In this document: positions 26,512-35,924 of the stretch, in pieces
How the letters are laid out: each line of letters starts with the position of its first letter
Position numbering within the stretch: position 1 is the stretch's first letter
Origin: Pseudohoeflea suaedae
GTDB lineage: Bacteria > Pseudomonadota > Alphaproteobacteria > Rhizobiales > Rhizobiaceae
Direction: 5' to 3'
Length of the DNA stretch: 64,000 nucleotides
NCBI RefSeq assembly: GCF_004354915.1
Contig: NZ_SMSI01000003.1
Span: 1 to 64,000 of the forward strand
The notes under the pieces: generated by a model
Database searches by the model: none
What the model saw: the letters and a program-made list of their open reading frames with translations, nothing else
Told to the model about the DNA's origin: nothing
Translations under genes and position numbers: made by a program

Positions 26512-27261
26512 ATGCATACGGATATCGTCGACCTCCGCGAGTTCTACCATTCGAAGCTTGGGATGCAGGCCTCTCATGCGATCTCCATGGCGCTGAGTTC
26601 GCTCTGGGCCAACCTGCCGGGCGAGCGGCTGGTGGGGCTCGGCTATACGGTGCCCTATCTCGACCGTTTCGGGCCCGACGCAGAGCGGGTCTTCGCCTTC
26701 ATGCCGGCCGGGCAGGGGGCGGTGAACTGGCCTATCGGCAAACCCTCCTCCACGGTCCTCGTCTTCGAGGAGGAACTGCCACTGCCGGACGCCTCCATCG
26801 ACCGGGTGCTGATGGTGCATTCCCTGGAATTTGCCGAAGACCCGCGCGAAAGCCTCAAGGAAGTCTGGCGCATTCTGGCACCGGGCGGGCGGCTCGTCAT
26901 TGTCGCTCCCAATCGCCGCGGGGTCTGGGCGCGTTTCGAGCACACGCCCTTCGGGGCGGGCCGGCCTTATTCGCGCGGTCAGATGACGCGGCTCCTGAGG
27001 GAGACGAACTTCACTCCGGGGGCGATTTCCGAAGCCCTGTTCTTCCCCCCGAGCACCATGCCGGTCATGCGCAACATCCGCATGGGTTTCGAACGTATGG
27101 GCCGGCGTCTCTGGCCCGTGTTTTCGGGCGTCATCGCAGTTGAGGCGCAAAAGCGGCTCTATCAGGGGCTGCCGGTTGCCGCGCGCTCCTCGCGCCGGGT
27201 CTTCGTGCCCGTGCTCTCGCCGCAGCCCACGCGGGCCCTCCGCTCACGGGTTTCACGCTGA
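26512..27261 (+). CDS. Class I SAM-dependent methyltransferase
   Basis: A 249-residue protein of the methyltransferase type-11 fold. The SAM-binding region is degenerate (GERLVGLGYTVPYL), but the later motifs LPLPDASIDRVLMVHSLEF and the REVWR-like stretch LKEVWRILAPGGRLVIVAPNR are clear. The target is unknown. The start ATG at 26512 (MHTDIVDLREFY) matches family members; earlier in-frame residues look non-coding. It lies between gloB (divergent) and hisC (90 bases downstream). Confidence 0.82.
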   Translation: MHTDIVDLREFYHSKLGMQASHAISMALSSLWANLPGERLVGLGYTVPYLDRFGPDAERVFAFMPAGQGAVNWPIGKPSSTVLVFEEELPLPDASIDRVLMVHSLEFAEDPRESLKEVWRILAPGGRLVIVAPNRRGVWARFEHTPFGAGRPYSRGQMTRLLRETNFTPGAISEALFFPPSTMPVMRNIRMGFERMGRRLWPVFSGVIAVEAQKRLYQGLPVAARSSRRVFVPVLSPQPTRALRSRVSR

Positions 27262-27351
27262 CCGGGTTGACGCGCCGCGCCGCCGTTACACTCGACAAGC
27301 CCCGTCCAAGAGGATATTCCGCCGTCATCCTCATCCGGGAACCAGTAAATC

Positions 27352-28446
27352 ATGACCAGTCACGACAGGCCCGCCCCGCATGGCGGCATCATGGATATCG
27401 CGGCATATGTACCGGGACGCGGCAAGGCCCCGGGCGCGAGCCGCGTCTACAAGCTCTCCTCCAACGAGACGCCGCTGGGGCCAAGTCCGGCCGTTGCGGC
27501 CGCGATCGCCGAAGCCGCGCGGGAGCCGCATTATTATCCTGATGGTTCGGCTTATCAGCTGCGCCAGGCGATCGGTCGCGCACATGGCCTCAACCCGGAC
27601 AATATCCTGTGCTCGAACGGTTCGGACGAGATTCTTGGCCTGCTGTGCCAGACCTATCTCGAACCGGGCGACGAGGCGGTCTTCACCGAGCATGGTTTCC
27701 TCGTCTACAGGATCCAGATCCTGGCCTCCGGCGCCACGCCCGTTGTCGCCGACGAGGTCGACCTGACGGCGAATGTCGACAAGATCCTCGAGGCGGTGAA
27801 CGAGAAGACGAAGATCGTTTTCCTCGCCAATCCGAACAATCCGACAGGCACCTACGTGCCGTTCTCGGAAGTGAGGCGGCTGCAGGCCGGGCTGCCGAAG
27901 TCGACGCTTCTGGTGATCGACGCGGCCTATGCCGAATATGTCCGCCGCAATGATTACGAGGCGGGCGTCGAACTCGTCGGCGAGACCGACAATGTCGTCA
28001 TGGTCCGGACGTTCTCGAAAATCCACGGGCTCGCGGGTCTGCGGATCGGCTGGATGTATGCGCCCGCCCACGTGGTCGATGCGGTCAACCGCATTCGCGG
28101 GCCCTTCAATGTCAACGCCATCGCGCTTTCCGCCGGTGTCGCTGCGATCGGCGACAAGGCGCATGTGGAAGCTTCGGTTGCACATAACGAGACCTGGCTG
28201 CCGCGCCTGACACAGGAACTCGAAGCGATTGGCCTCACGGTGACGCCCTCGGTCGGCAATTTCGTGCTCATGCACTTCCCGGAGGGCAAGGATGCGGGAG
28301 CGGCAGACGAGTTCCTTACCGCGCGCGGTGTGGTGATGCGTCGCGTGGCCGGCTATGGCCTGCCCAATGCGCTCCGGATGACCATCGGCAACGAGGAAGC
28401 CAACCTCGCCGCCATTGCGGCCCTCAAGGAATTCATGGCGGGTTAA
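27352..28446 (+). CDS. hisC: Histidinol-phosphate aminotransferase (or aromatic aminotransferase)
   Basis: A 364-residue class I/II PLP aminotransferase. It has the N-terminal [25 protein letters not shown], and the PLP lysine K223 in [15 protein letters not shown]. HisC converts imidazole-acetol phosphate to histidinol phosphate. Position directly before the prephenate/arogenate dehydrogenase gene, with no gap, suggests that it may also transaminate aromatic 2-oxo acids for tyrosine and phenylalanine, as HisC paralogues of this arrangement do. Confidence 0.9.
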   Translation: MTSHDRPAPHGGIMDIAAYVPGRGKAPGASRVYKLSSNETPLGPSPAVAAAIAEAAREPHYYPDGSAYQLRQAIGRAHGLNPDNILCSNGSDEILGLLCQTYLEPGDEAVFTEHGFLVYRIQILASGATPVVADEVDLTANVDKILEAVNEKTKIVFLANPNNPTGTYVPFSEVRRLQAGLPKSTLLVIDAAYAEYVRRNDYEAGVELVGETDNVVMVRTFSKIHGLAGLRIGWMYAPAHVVDAVNRIRGPFNVNAIALSAGVAAIGDKAHVEASVAHNETWLPRLTQELEAIGLTVTPSVGNFVLMHFPEGKDAGAADEFLTARGVVMRRVAGYGLPNALRMTIGNEEANLAAIAALKEFMAG

Positions 28447-29370
28447 ATGTCCGGGTTCATCTACGAAAAAGTCGCGCTGATCGGCATCGGGCTGATCGGC
28501 TCCTCTCTGGCCCGGGCGATCCGGCAGAAGGGCCTGGCGAGGGAGATTTCCATTGCGACGCGCAGTGCCGACACGCTCGCCGCCGCCCGCGAGCTCGATC
28601 TCGGCGACATCTATACGACGTCCGGCGCGGAAGCGGTCGAGAATGCGGATCTCGTCATCGTCTCGGTGCCGGTCGGCGCGTCGGGGGCGGTGGCCAAGGA
28701 GATCGCGGGCAGCCTGAAGCCGGGCGCGACCCTTACCGATGTGGGCTCCACCAAGGCTTCGGTCATCGCGCAGATGGAACCGTATGTGCCGGAAGGCGTG
28801 CACTTCATTCCGGGGCACCCTCTCGCCGGTACCGAACATTCAGGACCGGCAGCCGGTTTCGCCGAACTGTTCGAGAACAAGTGGTGCATCTTCACGCCGC
28901 TGCCGGGTACGGACGAGGGGGCGATCGACAAGCTCAAGGCCTTCTGGGAAGCCTGCGGCTCGCATGTCGAACTGATGGACAAGGAGCACCACGACAAGGT
29001 GCTCGCCATCGTCTCGCACCTGCCGCACATCATCGCCTACAATATCGTCGGCACCGCGGACGATATGGAAACGGTCACCGAATCCGAGATCATCAAGTAT
29101 TCCGCTTCCGGTTTCCGCGACTTCACCCGCCTGGCGGCATCGGATCCCACCATGTGGCGCGACGTCTGCCTGCATAATCGCGATGCGATCCTCGAAATGC
29201 TCTCGCGCTTCTCGGAGGATCTCGCATCGCTGCAGCGGGCGATCCGCTGGGGTGACGGCGACAAGCTGTTCGATCTCTTCACCCATACTCGTCATGTCCG
29301 CCGCTCGATCATCGAGGCCGGTCAGGACACGGCAGCCCCCGACTTCGGCCGCGTGCCGAAGAAGGACTGA
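28447..29370 (+). CDS. tyrC: Prephenate/arogenate (cyclohexadienyl) dehydrogenase
   Basis: A 307-residue NAD(P)-dependent enzyme that oxidatively decarboxylates prephenate or arogenate toward tyrosine. The Rossmann motif GIGLIGSS lies at residues 13-20, VGSTKASV and the catalytic-histidine region IPGHPLAGTEHSG follow, and KEHHDKVLAIVSHLPH is in the helical dimer domain. The ATG at 28447 abuts the hisC stop, so the pair is one operon. Its stop abuts the stop of the DUF2125 gene on the other strand. Confidence 0.92.
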   Translation: MSGFIYEKVALIGIGLIGSSLARAIRQKGLAREISIATRSADTLAAARELDLGDIYTTSGAEAVENADLVIVSVPVGASGAVAKEIAGSLKPGATLTDVGSTKASVIAQMEPYVPEGVHFIPGHPLAGTEHSGPAAGFAELFENKWCIFTPLPGTDEGAIDKLKAFWEACGSHVELMDKEHHDKVLAIVSHLPHIIAYNIVGTADDMETVTESEIIKYSASGFRDFTRLAASDPTMWRDVCLHNRDAILEMLSRFSEDLASLQRAIRWGDGDKLFDLFTHTRHVRRSIIEAGQDTAAPDFGRVPKKD

Positions 29371-30420
29371 TCAGCGGACGGGCGGAACCGGCGGTATCCG
29401 CCCGAGCGGCAGAAGCCCCACCGCGGCATTGCCGTTGCGGATGGTGAGCGGCAGCGTCACCGTGTCGGGTCCGTCATCGGGCTCGATATCGAGAGCCAGC
29501 AGGATCGGCGCAAACTGGGTGATCTGCCGGGCGAGATCTGGCTGGACCTCGCCGATGCGGGCGGCCACCGCCTGATAGTCGCCGAGCCGGATTTTCAGAT
29601 CGCCATTGGCAAGTCCGTCGGCGCCGAAGGCGAGATCGCCAGACAGCGAGACGGTTCCGCCGGCCGCAAATTCCGACGAAAGATCGTGAAGCCGGACCGT
29701 CTTGCCGCGCATGTCGGGGCGGGCGCCTTCCTTGAGGAAATCCGCGGCGCCCAGAACGGTCGCCGCCAGCGAGAAGTGTCGCGTGTCCAGCGTCAGCGGA
29801 GAGGAAAAGTCGTCCGTCTCCACCGCAATGTCGAGGTCGCCGGCATTGCGGCGGACATGGGCGGCAAAACGGCTCGATTCGCCGCTGATCGTGACGGGAA
29901 GGTCAGCGCTTTCGAGCGCGAGCGTCGCGCCCTTGCCCTCCAAGGAGGCGCGGTCCACGCCGTCGCCGGCGAAAATGGTGCTGGCGTGGAGGAGCTGCCA
30001 GTCGGCGCGGGCCGACAGTCCGTTGTCGCCGGTCAGGGAGGCCGGGCCATCGAGTTCGCTGACGACATGCCAGGGATTGTAGACCTGGGCCGCCGAGCGC
30101 AGTGCGCCGGCCTTGAGCTTCATGTTGTCGCGGGCAAAATCGACCGACGTCTTGTCACAGAAAATGCCGATGCGGAACGGATAGCCCCTGACATTGGCAT
30201 TGGCGCATTCGGTGCGCGCGCCCTGGCGCTCCGTCAGCGCGAAAAGGGCGGGCAGGCGTTTCTCGATCTGTCCGGCGAAGACGTACCAGCCCACCGTGTA
30301 GAGTGCGCAGGCAAGAACCACGGCCAGGCCGAGCCACAGGATCCTGCGGCTTTGCCGGCTTGTGCCTTTGCCCTCGGGCGTTGGCTTTCCAGTGGCGGGT
30401 TTCTGGCGGTCGTCTGACAT
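29371..30420 (-). CDS. DUF2125 domain-containing membrane-anchored protein
   Basis: A 349-residue protein with a basic, disordered N-terminus, one transmembrane segment (about residues 27-48, ILWLGLAVVLACALYTVGWYV) and a large periplasmic domain. It fits DUF2125, a family of unknown function widespread in alphaproteobacteria. The motif ANANVRGYPFRIGIFCDK (about 92-109) is characteristic. It is convergent with tyrC, with stop codons directly adjacent, and divergent from chaC. Confidence 0.85.
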   Translation of the reverse strand: MSDDRQKPATGKPTPEGKGTSRQSRRILWLGLAVVLACALYTVGWYVFAGQIEKRLPALFALTERQGARTECANANVRGYPFRIGIFCDKTSVDFARDNMKLKAGALRSAAQVYNPWHVVSELDGPASLTGDNGLSARADWQLLHASTIFAGDGVDRASLEGKGATLALESADLPVTISGESSRFAAHVRRNAGDLDIAVETDDFSSPLTLDTRHFSLAATVLGAADFLKEGARPDMRGKTVRLHDLSSEFAAGGTVSLSGDLAFGADGLANGDLKIRLGDYQAVAARIGEVQPDLARQITQFAPILLALDIEPDDGPDTVTLPLTIRNGNAAVGLLPLGRIPPVPPVR

Positions 30421-30496
30421 GCTAGGAGGTCTCCCGGCTCGGTTGGGGGCAGGAATGCGTGAGCGGAAATCGCAGGATACGAGTTTGACTGAGGAT

Positions 30497-31012
30497 ATGG
30501 CGGATTTGTGGGTGTTCGGCTACGGCTCGCTGATGTGGCGGCCGGGGTTTGTCTATGAGCGCGCGCTCAAGGCGCGTCTGTCGGGCTTTCACCGTTCGCT
30601 GTGTGTCGTCTCCCATGTCCACCGCGGGACACCGGAAAAGCCGGGCCTGGTGCTCGGTCTCGATCGTGGCGGCTCCTGCCTCGGCATGGCGTTTCTCGTC
30701 CCCGGGGCTCATCGCGAGGAAACCATCGCCTATCTGAGAGAGCGAGAGCTGGTGACCCACGTCTATCTCGAAACCATGCGTCCGATCCGCTTCGACCATG
30801 GCGAGACGACGCAGGCGCTTACCTATGTCGTCGACCGCGGGCACGAACAATATGCCGGACGCATTCCGGCGGGCGAAGCGGCGGATATCGTGCGCCACGC
30901 CCACGGAGTATCCGGACCCAATGTCGACTACGTGGTCAATACGGTCGCCCATCTGAAGGGGCTGGGTATCCGCGATCACGGGCTCGAGGACGTGGTCAGG
31001 AAGCTCGACTAG
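30497..31012 (+). CDS. chaC: Glutathione-specific gamma-glutamylcyclotransferase (ChaC family)
   Basis: A 171-residue enzyme that splits glutathione to 5-oxoproline and Cys-Gly in the cytoplasm. The substrate loop FGYGSLMW lies at residues 7-14, SHVHRGTPEKPGLVLGLDRGGSC follows, and the catalytic glutamate lies in the YLRERELVTHVY helix region. The start MADLWVFGYG at 30497 fits family lengths; ATG at 30455 is an alternative. The 3' end overlaps plsC by 17 bases in convergent orientation. Confidence 0.88.
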   Translation: MADLWVFGYGSLMWRPGFVYERALKARLSGFHRSLCVVSHVHRGTPEKPGLVLGLDRGGSCLGMAFLVPGAHREETIAYLRERELVTHVYLETMRPIRFDHGETTQALTYVVDRGHEQYAGRIPAGEAADIVRHAHGVSGPNVDYVVNTVAHLKGLGIRDHGLEDVVRKLD

Positions 31013-31823
31013 AACCGGATGTCCGAGCCGGATCGGCCTTGTCTGCGGCTTCGAGTTCGGCAATCCGCCTGGCCGTGACCTCGGGGAGCGGAATATGCGG
31101 ATTGGCGCGCACCGTTTCCAGAAGAAGCTTGTCGCTCTCGCGCTCCATCGTTTCGGTCAGGTGGGCAAAGAAGGCGTCCGGATCCATCCCGGGCTGTATG
31201 GGCTCCAGGATGCGCACCTTGAAGTGGCCGGGGAAGCGCAGGAACTTGCGGCGTGGCCAGAACAGGCCGGGATGCATGACGCAGGGCACGACAGGGACCT
31301 GCAGGTCGCGGTAGAGCCGCGCGATGCCGTAGCGGTAGACAGGCTCGGCGCCGGGCGGGCGGCGGGTGCCTTCCGGATAGATGATCAGCTGGCGGCCCTT
31401 CTCCATCTCGCGCATGGTGCGGTCGAGCACCTGGGTCATCGCCTTGCCGCGCGCCGCACGGTTGACCGGGATCATCCGCATCTTGTTCACATACTGGCCG
31501 AAGAGCGGGATCCAGGTGAGTTCGCGCTTGAGGATGAACACCGCATCATCGAGATAGGGCAGGAGCATGAACGTGTCCCAGAAGGACTGGTGCTTCGGCG
31601 CGAAGATGAAGCCGCCTTCCGGCAGGTTCTCCAGTCCCTCGATCTCGAAGGTGGCGCCGGCAATCTTGTCCATCAGCCAGCTCGAAGAGCTTGCCCAGTC
31701 CTTGGGAACCTTCCAGGCATTCTTGCGCTTGGCGAGGAAAAAGGCCGGGCTGAACACGATCATCCTGACGATCAGGTTCGTGTAGAACGCGATATTGAGC
31801 AGTATCGAACGAAGCACAGTCAT
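30996..31823 (-). CDS. plsC: 1-acyl-sn-glycerol-3-phosphate acyltransferase (PlsC family)
   Basis: A 275-residue membrane-associated acyltransferase that converts lysophosphatidic acid to phosphatidic acid. The catalytic HxxxxD motif is HQSFWD (78-83), and the second motif YPEGTRR lies at 149-155. One N-terminal hydrophobic segment is seen (LLNIAFYTNLIVRMIVFSPAF). The start at 31823 begins the hydrophobic helix; upstream in-frame codons look non-coding. It may instead be a paralogue such as an ornithine-lipid acyltransferase. It lies 117 bases downstream of the ydcF-like gene on the same strand. Confidence 0.9.
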   Translation of the reverse strand: MTVLRSILLNIAFYTNLIVRMIVFSPAFFLAKRKNAWKVPKDWASSSSWLMDKIAGATFEIEGLENLPEGGFIFAPKHQSFWDTFMLLPYLDDAVFILKRELTWIPLFGQYVNKMRMIPVNRAARGKAMTQVLDRTMREMEKGRQLIIYPEGTRRPPGAEPVYRYGIARLYRDLQVPVVPCVMHPGLFWPRRKFLRFPGHFKVRILEPIQPGMDPDAFFAHLTETMERESDKLLLETVRANPHIPLPEVTARRIAELEAADKADPARTSGSSRAS

Positions 31824-31940
31824 CGCCGGTGAGGTTCCTTGTGTTCCGGCGGCAGAATTGCGCCCCGCATCATTGCTCACCGAATACAGCCTTGCGGCAA
31901 GATGGGTCAATGGAAGGCGGGATGAAAGCCGGGTTCGGGA

Positions 31941-32678
31941 CTAGTAGACGGCGGCGGAGGTTGCCGTTGCGGCCGGAACCGGCTCGGGCGCGCCGGTGCG
32001 CAGGCCGTCGGACGTCTTGGTGCCGACATAGGAGCGGGCGCGAGCCAGCGCATATTTGAAATATTCGGTCAGCAGCGTGCGGATTGCCGTGGGATCGGCG
32101 AGCCAGGTTTCGTCGCGAAGATCGGTATGGGCGACGGGATAACCGGTGAACTCCACATCGGGGCTGACGGCTTCGAGTTCCATCAGGCTGCGCGGGATAT
32201 GGTAGTTGTTGGTGACGATCAGCACCTTGTGGAAGCCGTTCTTGCGGATCCAGTTGGAGGCCTCGTTGGCGTTGCCGATCGTGTCGATCGCCTGGTAGCC
32301 GATATCGACGCAGCAGGCGAACAGCTTCTCGTTGGCGCCGGTGGCGCGCTTGATGGCGTCGCCGGAGGTCTGCGGGTTGACGCCGGAAATCAGAAGCCTT
32401 TTTCCCGAACCGCTCTCGAGCAGTTCGAGTGCGCGGTCGATGCGCTGATAACCTCCGGTAAGTGCCACGATTGCGTCGTAGCGCTCGCTGTCACGGGGCG
32501 TCTCGAGATCGCCGACCATGTCGGTGAAGCGAAAGAAGCCGATTGCGATGACGGCGACTGCGATAATGCCGAGCACGGTCACCGCGCGAAGGCCGTGGTG
32601 GCCGACGCGACGCAGACGTTTCCACCTGCTCGGGCTAGGCCGCGCCATGGTGGCCTGCCGCAAAGTCTCGACATTCAT
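31941..32678 (-). CDS. YdcF/ElyC family (DUF218) membrane protein
   Basis: A 245-residue protein with a basic N-terminus, one membrane segment (about 32-50, VTVLGIIAVAVIAIGFFRF) and a periplasmic DUF218 domain. The family marks IVALTGGYQRIDRALELL, LLISGVN and LIVTNNYHIPRSLMEL are present. Relatives (SanA, ElyC) affect envelope integrity and undecaprenyl or peptidoglycan precursor metabolism. It lies between ftsX and plsC on the same strand, consistent with an envelope role. Confidence 0.85.
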   Translation of the reverse strand: MNVETLRQATMARPSPSRWKRLRRVGHHGLRAVTVLGIIAVAVIAIGFFRFTDMVGDLETPRDSERYDAIVALTGGYQRIDRALELLESGSGKRLLISGVNPQTSGDAIKRATGANEKLFACCVDIGYQAIDTIGNANEASNWIRKNGFHKVLIVTNNYHIPRSLMELEAVSPDVEFTGYPVAHTDLRDETWLADPTAIRTLLTEYFKYALARARSYVGTKTSDGLRTGAPEPVPAATATSAAVY

Positions 32679-32807
32679 GTTCCATGAATAACCCGGAAAT
32701 CTGGCGAGTAGCTGACCAATTGTAGGCTGAATTCGGGCAAGACCTCATTCTCGATACATTCCAGTATTGCGGCGGGCGCCGCACTGTCCGCTTTCGCATG
32801 TTGGCTG

Positions 32808-33815
32808 TCAATCAACCTCGACCATTGCAGGGTTGGCGCGGGCGTGGTCGATTTCGCGCACGGAACGGATCACGGTGAGGCGGGATGTCAGGGTTGTCAT
32901 GCCGGCGATCACGATGATGACGATGGCGATCCAGAAATAACCGCTCCAGGGCAGGAGAAAGCGCCCGAACAGGGCGGTTGCCTGATCGTTGAGCGGGGTT
33001 GCCCGCGTGAGCGCCTGCCAGGCCGCCAGCGAGAGGAAAACGAAGCTGGCCGCCGCGCCGCCGATACCGGCGCCCTTCAGGCCGATCAGCAGGAAACGCT
33101 TCTGGAACTGGCGGGCGATGAAGCCGGTCTCCGCACCGACGAAATGCAGAACTTCGATAATGTGCCGGTTGCCGGCCATGGCGCCGCGGGTGGCGAATAT
33201 CACCGTCATGGCCGTGGCCGCCAGGATAAGGCCGAGAATGCCGAGACCCAGAAGACTCATGGTGCGCGCCATGGCGACCAGGCGGTCTGTCCAAGCGCGA
33301 TGATCATCGAGAGCGGCCTGCGGAACCGCGTTCGAAATGGCGGTTCTCAGGGAATCGTAGTCCGGCGGGCTTTCCTCGTTGATCGTCAGGATGACAAGGC
33401 GCGGCACCGGAAGGGCATCGATATCGAAATCATCGCCGAGCCAGGGGGAGAGCAGCCGTTCCGTCGCCGCACGGTCGATGATCGAGGCCGCGGTTATGCC
33501 CGGGACCGAAAGTGCCGCGGTACGGATCTCCTCGAGCGCCGCGTCCATCTCCAGACCTTCAACCGGCTTGAGCTGAACCGTAAGCTCGCGCGAGATCTCG
33601 CTTTGCCATGCGCTGGCGGTGGAGCGCACCATGGTGACCGCACCCGCCGTGAGGCAGGAGAGGAAGGCCATGATGGCAATGACGATGATCAGCGCGCGGC
33701 CGGAGACGTTGGACGGAGGCACGATGGGAGCGGTGGGCCTGAGCGCCGCCTCCCTTTTGCGGGAACGGGACTGATCGGGCGGCGGGGTGTCCGATGCGCG
33801 CGGTGCGTCGATCAT
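32808..33815 (-). CDS. ftsX: Cell division ABC transporter permease FtsX
   Basis: A 335-residue inner-membrane protein with the FtsX layout: a cytoplasmic N-terminus, one helix (about 43-66), a periplasmic domain (roughly 67-185) and three further helices. It works with FtsE to control septal peptidoglycan hydrolases. The N-terminus is proline- and basic-rich. Its start overlaps the ftsE stop by 4 bases (ATGA). It lacks obvious permease substrate features, as usual for FtsX. Confidence 0.92.
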   Translation of the reverse strand: MIDAPRASDTPPPDQSRSRKREAALRPTAPIVPPSNVSGRALIIVIAIMAFLSCLTAGAVTMVRSTASAWQSEISRELTVQLKPVEGLEMDAALEEIRTAALSVPGITAASIIDRAATERLLSPWLGDDFDIDALPVPRLVILTINEESPPDYDSLRTAISNAVPQAALDDHRAWTDRLVAMARTMSLLGLGILGLILAATAMTVIFATRGAMAGNRHIIEVLHFVGAETGFIARQFQKRFLLIGLKGAGIGGAAASFVFLSLAAWQALTRATPLNDQATALFGRFLLPWSGYFWIAIVIIVIAGMTTLTSRLTVIRSVREIDHARANPAMVEVD

Positions 33816-34468
33816 ATGATCTCCAGCCTTCCGTCGGCGAGGATCATGCGGCGCGCCTCGAAGCGATCCATCAGCGTCAGATCGTGCGTGGCGATAACCA
33901 CGGCCGTGCCGAGCTTGTTGAGCTGGACCAGCAGCGAGAGAATGCGCCGCGCCATGGGCGGATCGACATTGCCGGTGGGTTCGTCGGCGAGCAGCAGTTC
34001 CGGCCGGTCAATCAACGCGCGGGCGATGGCCACGCGCTGCTTTTCGCCGCCCGAGAGAACCGGCGGCAGCACATTGACCCGCTCGCCGAGGCCGACCCAT
34101 TTCAGAAGTTCGATGACGTCGGAGCGATAGCTCGTTTCGTCCTTGCCGCGTACGCGCAGGGGAAGGGCGACGTTCTCGTAGGTGGTGAGGTGATCGAGGA
34201 GCCGGAAATCCTGGAAGACAATGCCGATGCGGCGGCGCAAGAGCGGCAATTCCTCACGGCCGATGGTGGAAATGTCGCGTCCGAAGGTGCGCACCAGTCC
34301 ACGCGTCGGCTGAAGCGACATGAACAGAAGCCGCATGAGTGTGGTCTTGCCCGCGCCTGACGGGCCAGTCAGGAACTGAAAGGACTCCTTGGGGATGTCG
34401 AATGTCAGGTCGCGCAAGACCTCGGGACCCATCCCGTAGCGCAAGCCGACATTTTCAAAGTGAATCAC
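33812..34468 (-). CDS. ftsE: Cell division ATP-binding protein FtsE
   Basis: A 218-residue ABC ATPase. Walker A GPSGAGKTT is at residues 35-43, the Q-loop VFQDFRLLDHLT at 84-95, the signature LSGGEKQR at 138-145, and Walker B LLLADEPTGNVDP follows. With FtsX it links cytokinesis to cell-wall hydrolysis. It leads the ftsEX operon. The 172-base region upstream separates it from the divergent hypothetical gene. Confidence 0.95.
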   Translation of the reverse strand: MIHFENVGLRYGMGPEVLRDLTFDIPKESFQFLTGPSGAGKTTLMRLLFMSLQPTRGLVRTFGRDISTIGREELPLLRRRIGIVFQDFRLLDHLTTYENVALPLRVRGKDETSYRSDVIELLKWVGLGERVNVLPPVLSGGEKQRVAIARALIDRPELLLADEPTGNVDPPMARRILSLLVQLNKLGTAVVIATHDLTLMDRFEARRMILADGRLEII

Positions 34469-34640
34469 GGTGTTCCGTCCGTCCCTGTGCTTTGCCGAAT
34501 CGTCTTAGCGCATGGGCAGCGCGAGGTAAAACTCGCGATGGAAAGAGGCGGATTTTTGCGCGTTCGCGTTCCGTTAACCATCTTCATTTACGTCTGGGTA
34601 ACAGGTGGCGAGGTGTGGGGTGCCATAGCGAAGGACCTGG

Positions 34641-35249
34641 ATGCCGATGAGCGACGACCGCAATCACGATTTCGAGCTTCTTGCGCCCAGGCCTGCCCGG
34701 CCCGGCCGGGACCTGCGTCTGCGTCCGGTCGAGTTCGAGGATGCCGAATTCGAGACGGTGATCCCTTGCGACGGCTATGGCGCGCCGGAAGGCCTTCACA
34801 TTCCCCATGTCACGCCGGAATTGCGCAAGCCCGTCTTCAGCGCTGCGGACAACGAGGAATTCGCGGCCGAGCGCCAGCGTCTGGATCTCTTCGGCCAGGG
34901 GGATGCAGTCATCGCGGAGACAGCGTCGGCCCGCAGTCGAACGGCGGGCCCGGCTTTCCTCGGCGGGGTCGTCTTCGTCGCTGCGCTGGTCTTCTGGATG
35001 TCCGGCGGGCACCGGTTGATCGCTTCCGCCAGGCATACCGATCCGGTCACGACGGCTTCCGTTTCCGGCAATGCCGCAGCCGGCGCCATCATTCCGCAGG
35101 GGCAGGCGTTCGGCGACGAGCGACGCATGTCCGGCGAGGCAGGCAATGTAAGGCGGGGGCAACCCGCCAGGACGGGTGTCGTGGACGCGCCGCGCCCGGC
35201 CCGGATCGAACGCGCCGGTTCGATCCTCATGATCCGCGCGGGCCGGTGA
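34641..35249 (+). CDS. Hypothetical single-pass membrane protein between ftsE and hpt
   Basis: A 202-residue protein I cannot assign. Residues 1-100 are acidic and soluble, rich in Pro/Arg/Glu (LLAPRPARPGRDLRLRP). One hydrophobic segment (about 103-120, AGPAFLGGVVFVAALVFWM) follows, and the C-terminal 80 residues are small, polar and probably periplasmic. I recall zinc-ribbon (MJ0042) membrane proteins at this position in rhizobia; no cysteine zinc motif is seen here. ATG at 34647 (MSDDRNHD) is an equally good start. Confidence 0.72.
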   Translation: MPMSDDRNHDFELLAPRPARPGRDLRLRPVEFEDAEFETVIPCDGYGAPEGLHIPHVTPELRKPVFSAADNEEFAAERQRLDLFGQGDAVIAETASARSRTAGPAFLGGVVFVAALVFWMSGGHRLIASARHTDPVTTASVSGNAAAGAIIPQGQAFGDERRMSGEAGNVRRGQPARTGVVDAPRPARIERAGSILMIRAGR

Positions 35250-35346
35250 TTTCGCCCTTTACCCACAAGCGTGGATAGAGTTGCGGGTTTCAATAACACA
35301 AAACAATCATTAGATTTCCGGGCTTCAACGAGCCTCGGGGAGTAAC

Positions 35347-35892
35347 ATGCAGGTCGTACGCGGAAAGAAGATCGAGACGCTGTTCTCGCCCGAGCAGATT
35401 GCCGAGCGCAATCGGGAGCTGGCCAAGCAGATCGCAGCCCAGCCGAAGAAGGACCTCCTGGTCATCTCGGTGCTGAAGGGGTCGTTCATCTTTGCCGCCG
35501 ATCTGATCCGCGCAATCCACCATGCGGGACTGGCGCCGGAAGTCGAGTTCATCACCCTGTCGAGCTACGGCAAGGGCACGACCAGCCAGGGCGTGAAGAT
35601 CATCAAGGACATCGACAGCCAGGTCGAAGGCCGTGACGTTCTCCTGATCGACGACATACTGGAAAGCGGCCGCACGCTGCGCTTCGCACGCGACCTGATG
35701 CTGGAACGTGGCGCCAAGAGCGTCGATATCGCCGTGCTTCTCGACAAGCACTCGCGCCGCGAAGGCGAGCTGAACGCCGATTATGTCGGTTTCGAGTGCC
35801 CGGATTACTTCGTGGTCGGCTATGGCATGGATGTGGCTTATGCGTTCCGCGAACTGCCCTTTGTCGGTGTGGTGACCGGCGACGCGGACTGA
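35347..35892 (+). CDS. hpt: Hypoxanthine phosphoribosyltransferase
   Basis: A 181-residue purine salvage enzyme that joins hypoxanthine or guanine to PRPP. The PRPP-binding motif LLIDDILESGRTL lies at 99-111, the flexible-loop region LSSYGKGTTSQG at 71-82, and YVGFECPDYFVVGYGMD is the purine-recognition segment. A GGGGAG ribosome binding site precedes the start. It appears monocistronic. Confidence 0.95.
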   Translation: MQVVRGKKIETLFSPEQIAERNRELAKQIAAQPKKDLLVISVLKGSFIFAADLIRAIHHAGLAPEVEFITLSSYGKGTTSQGVKIIKDIDSQVEGRDVLLIDDILESGRTLRFARDLMLERGAKSVDIAVLLDKHSRREGELNADYVGFECPDYFVVGYGMDVAYAFRELPFVGVVTGDAD

Positions 35893-35924
35893 ACGCCGCT
35901 CCATCACTTTGCGGAAGACTTGAC

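Noticed and set aside
27331-28839. Long open frame antisense to hisC and tyrC
   Set aside because: It covers two clearly coding genes, is rich in Arg/Asp/Gly as expected for GC-rich shadows, and has no motif.
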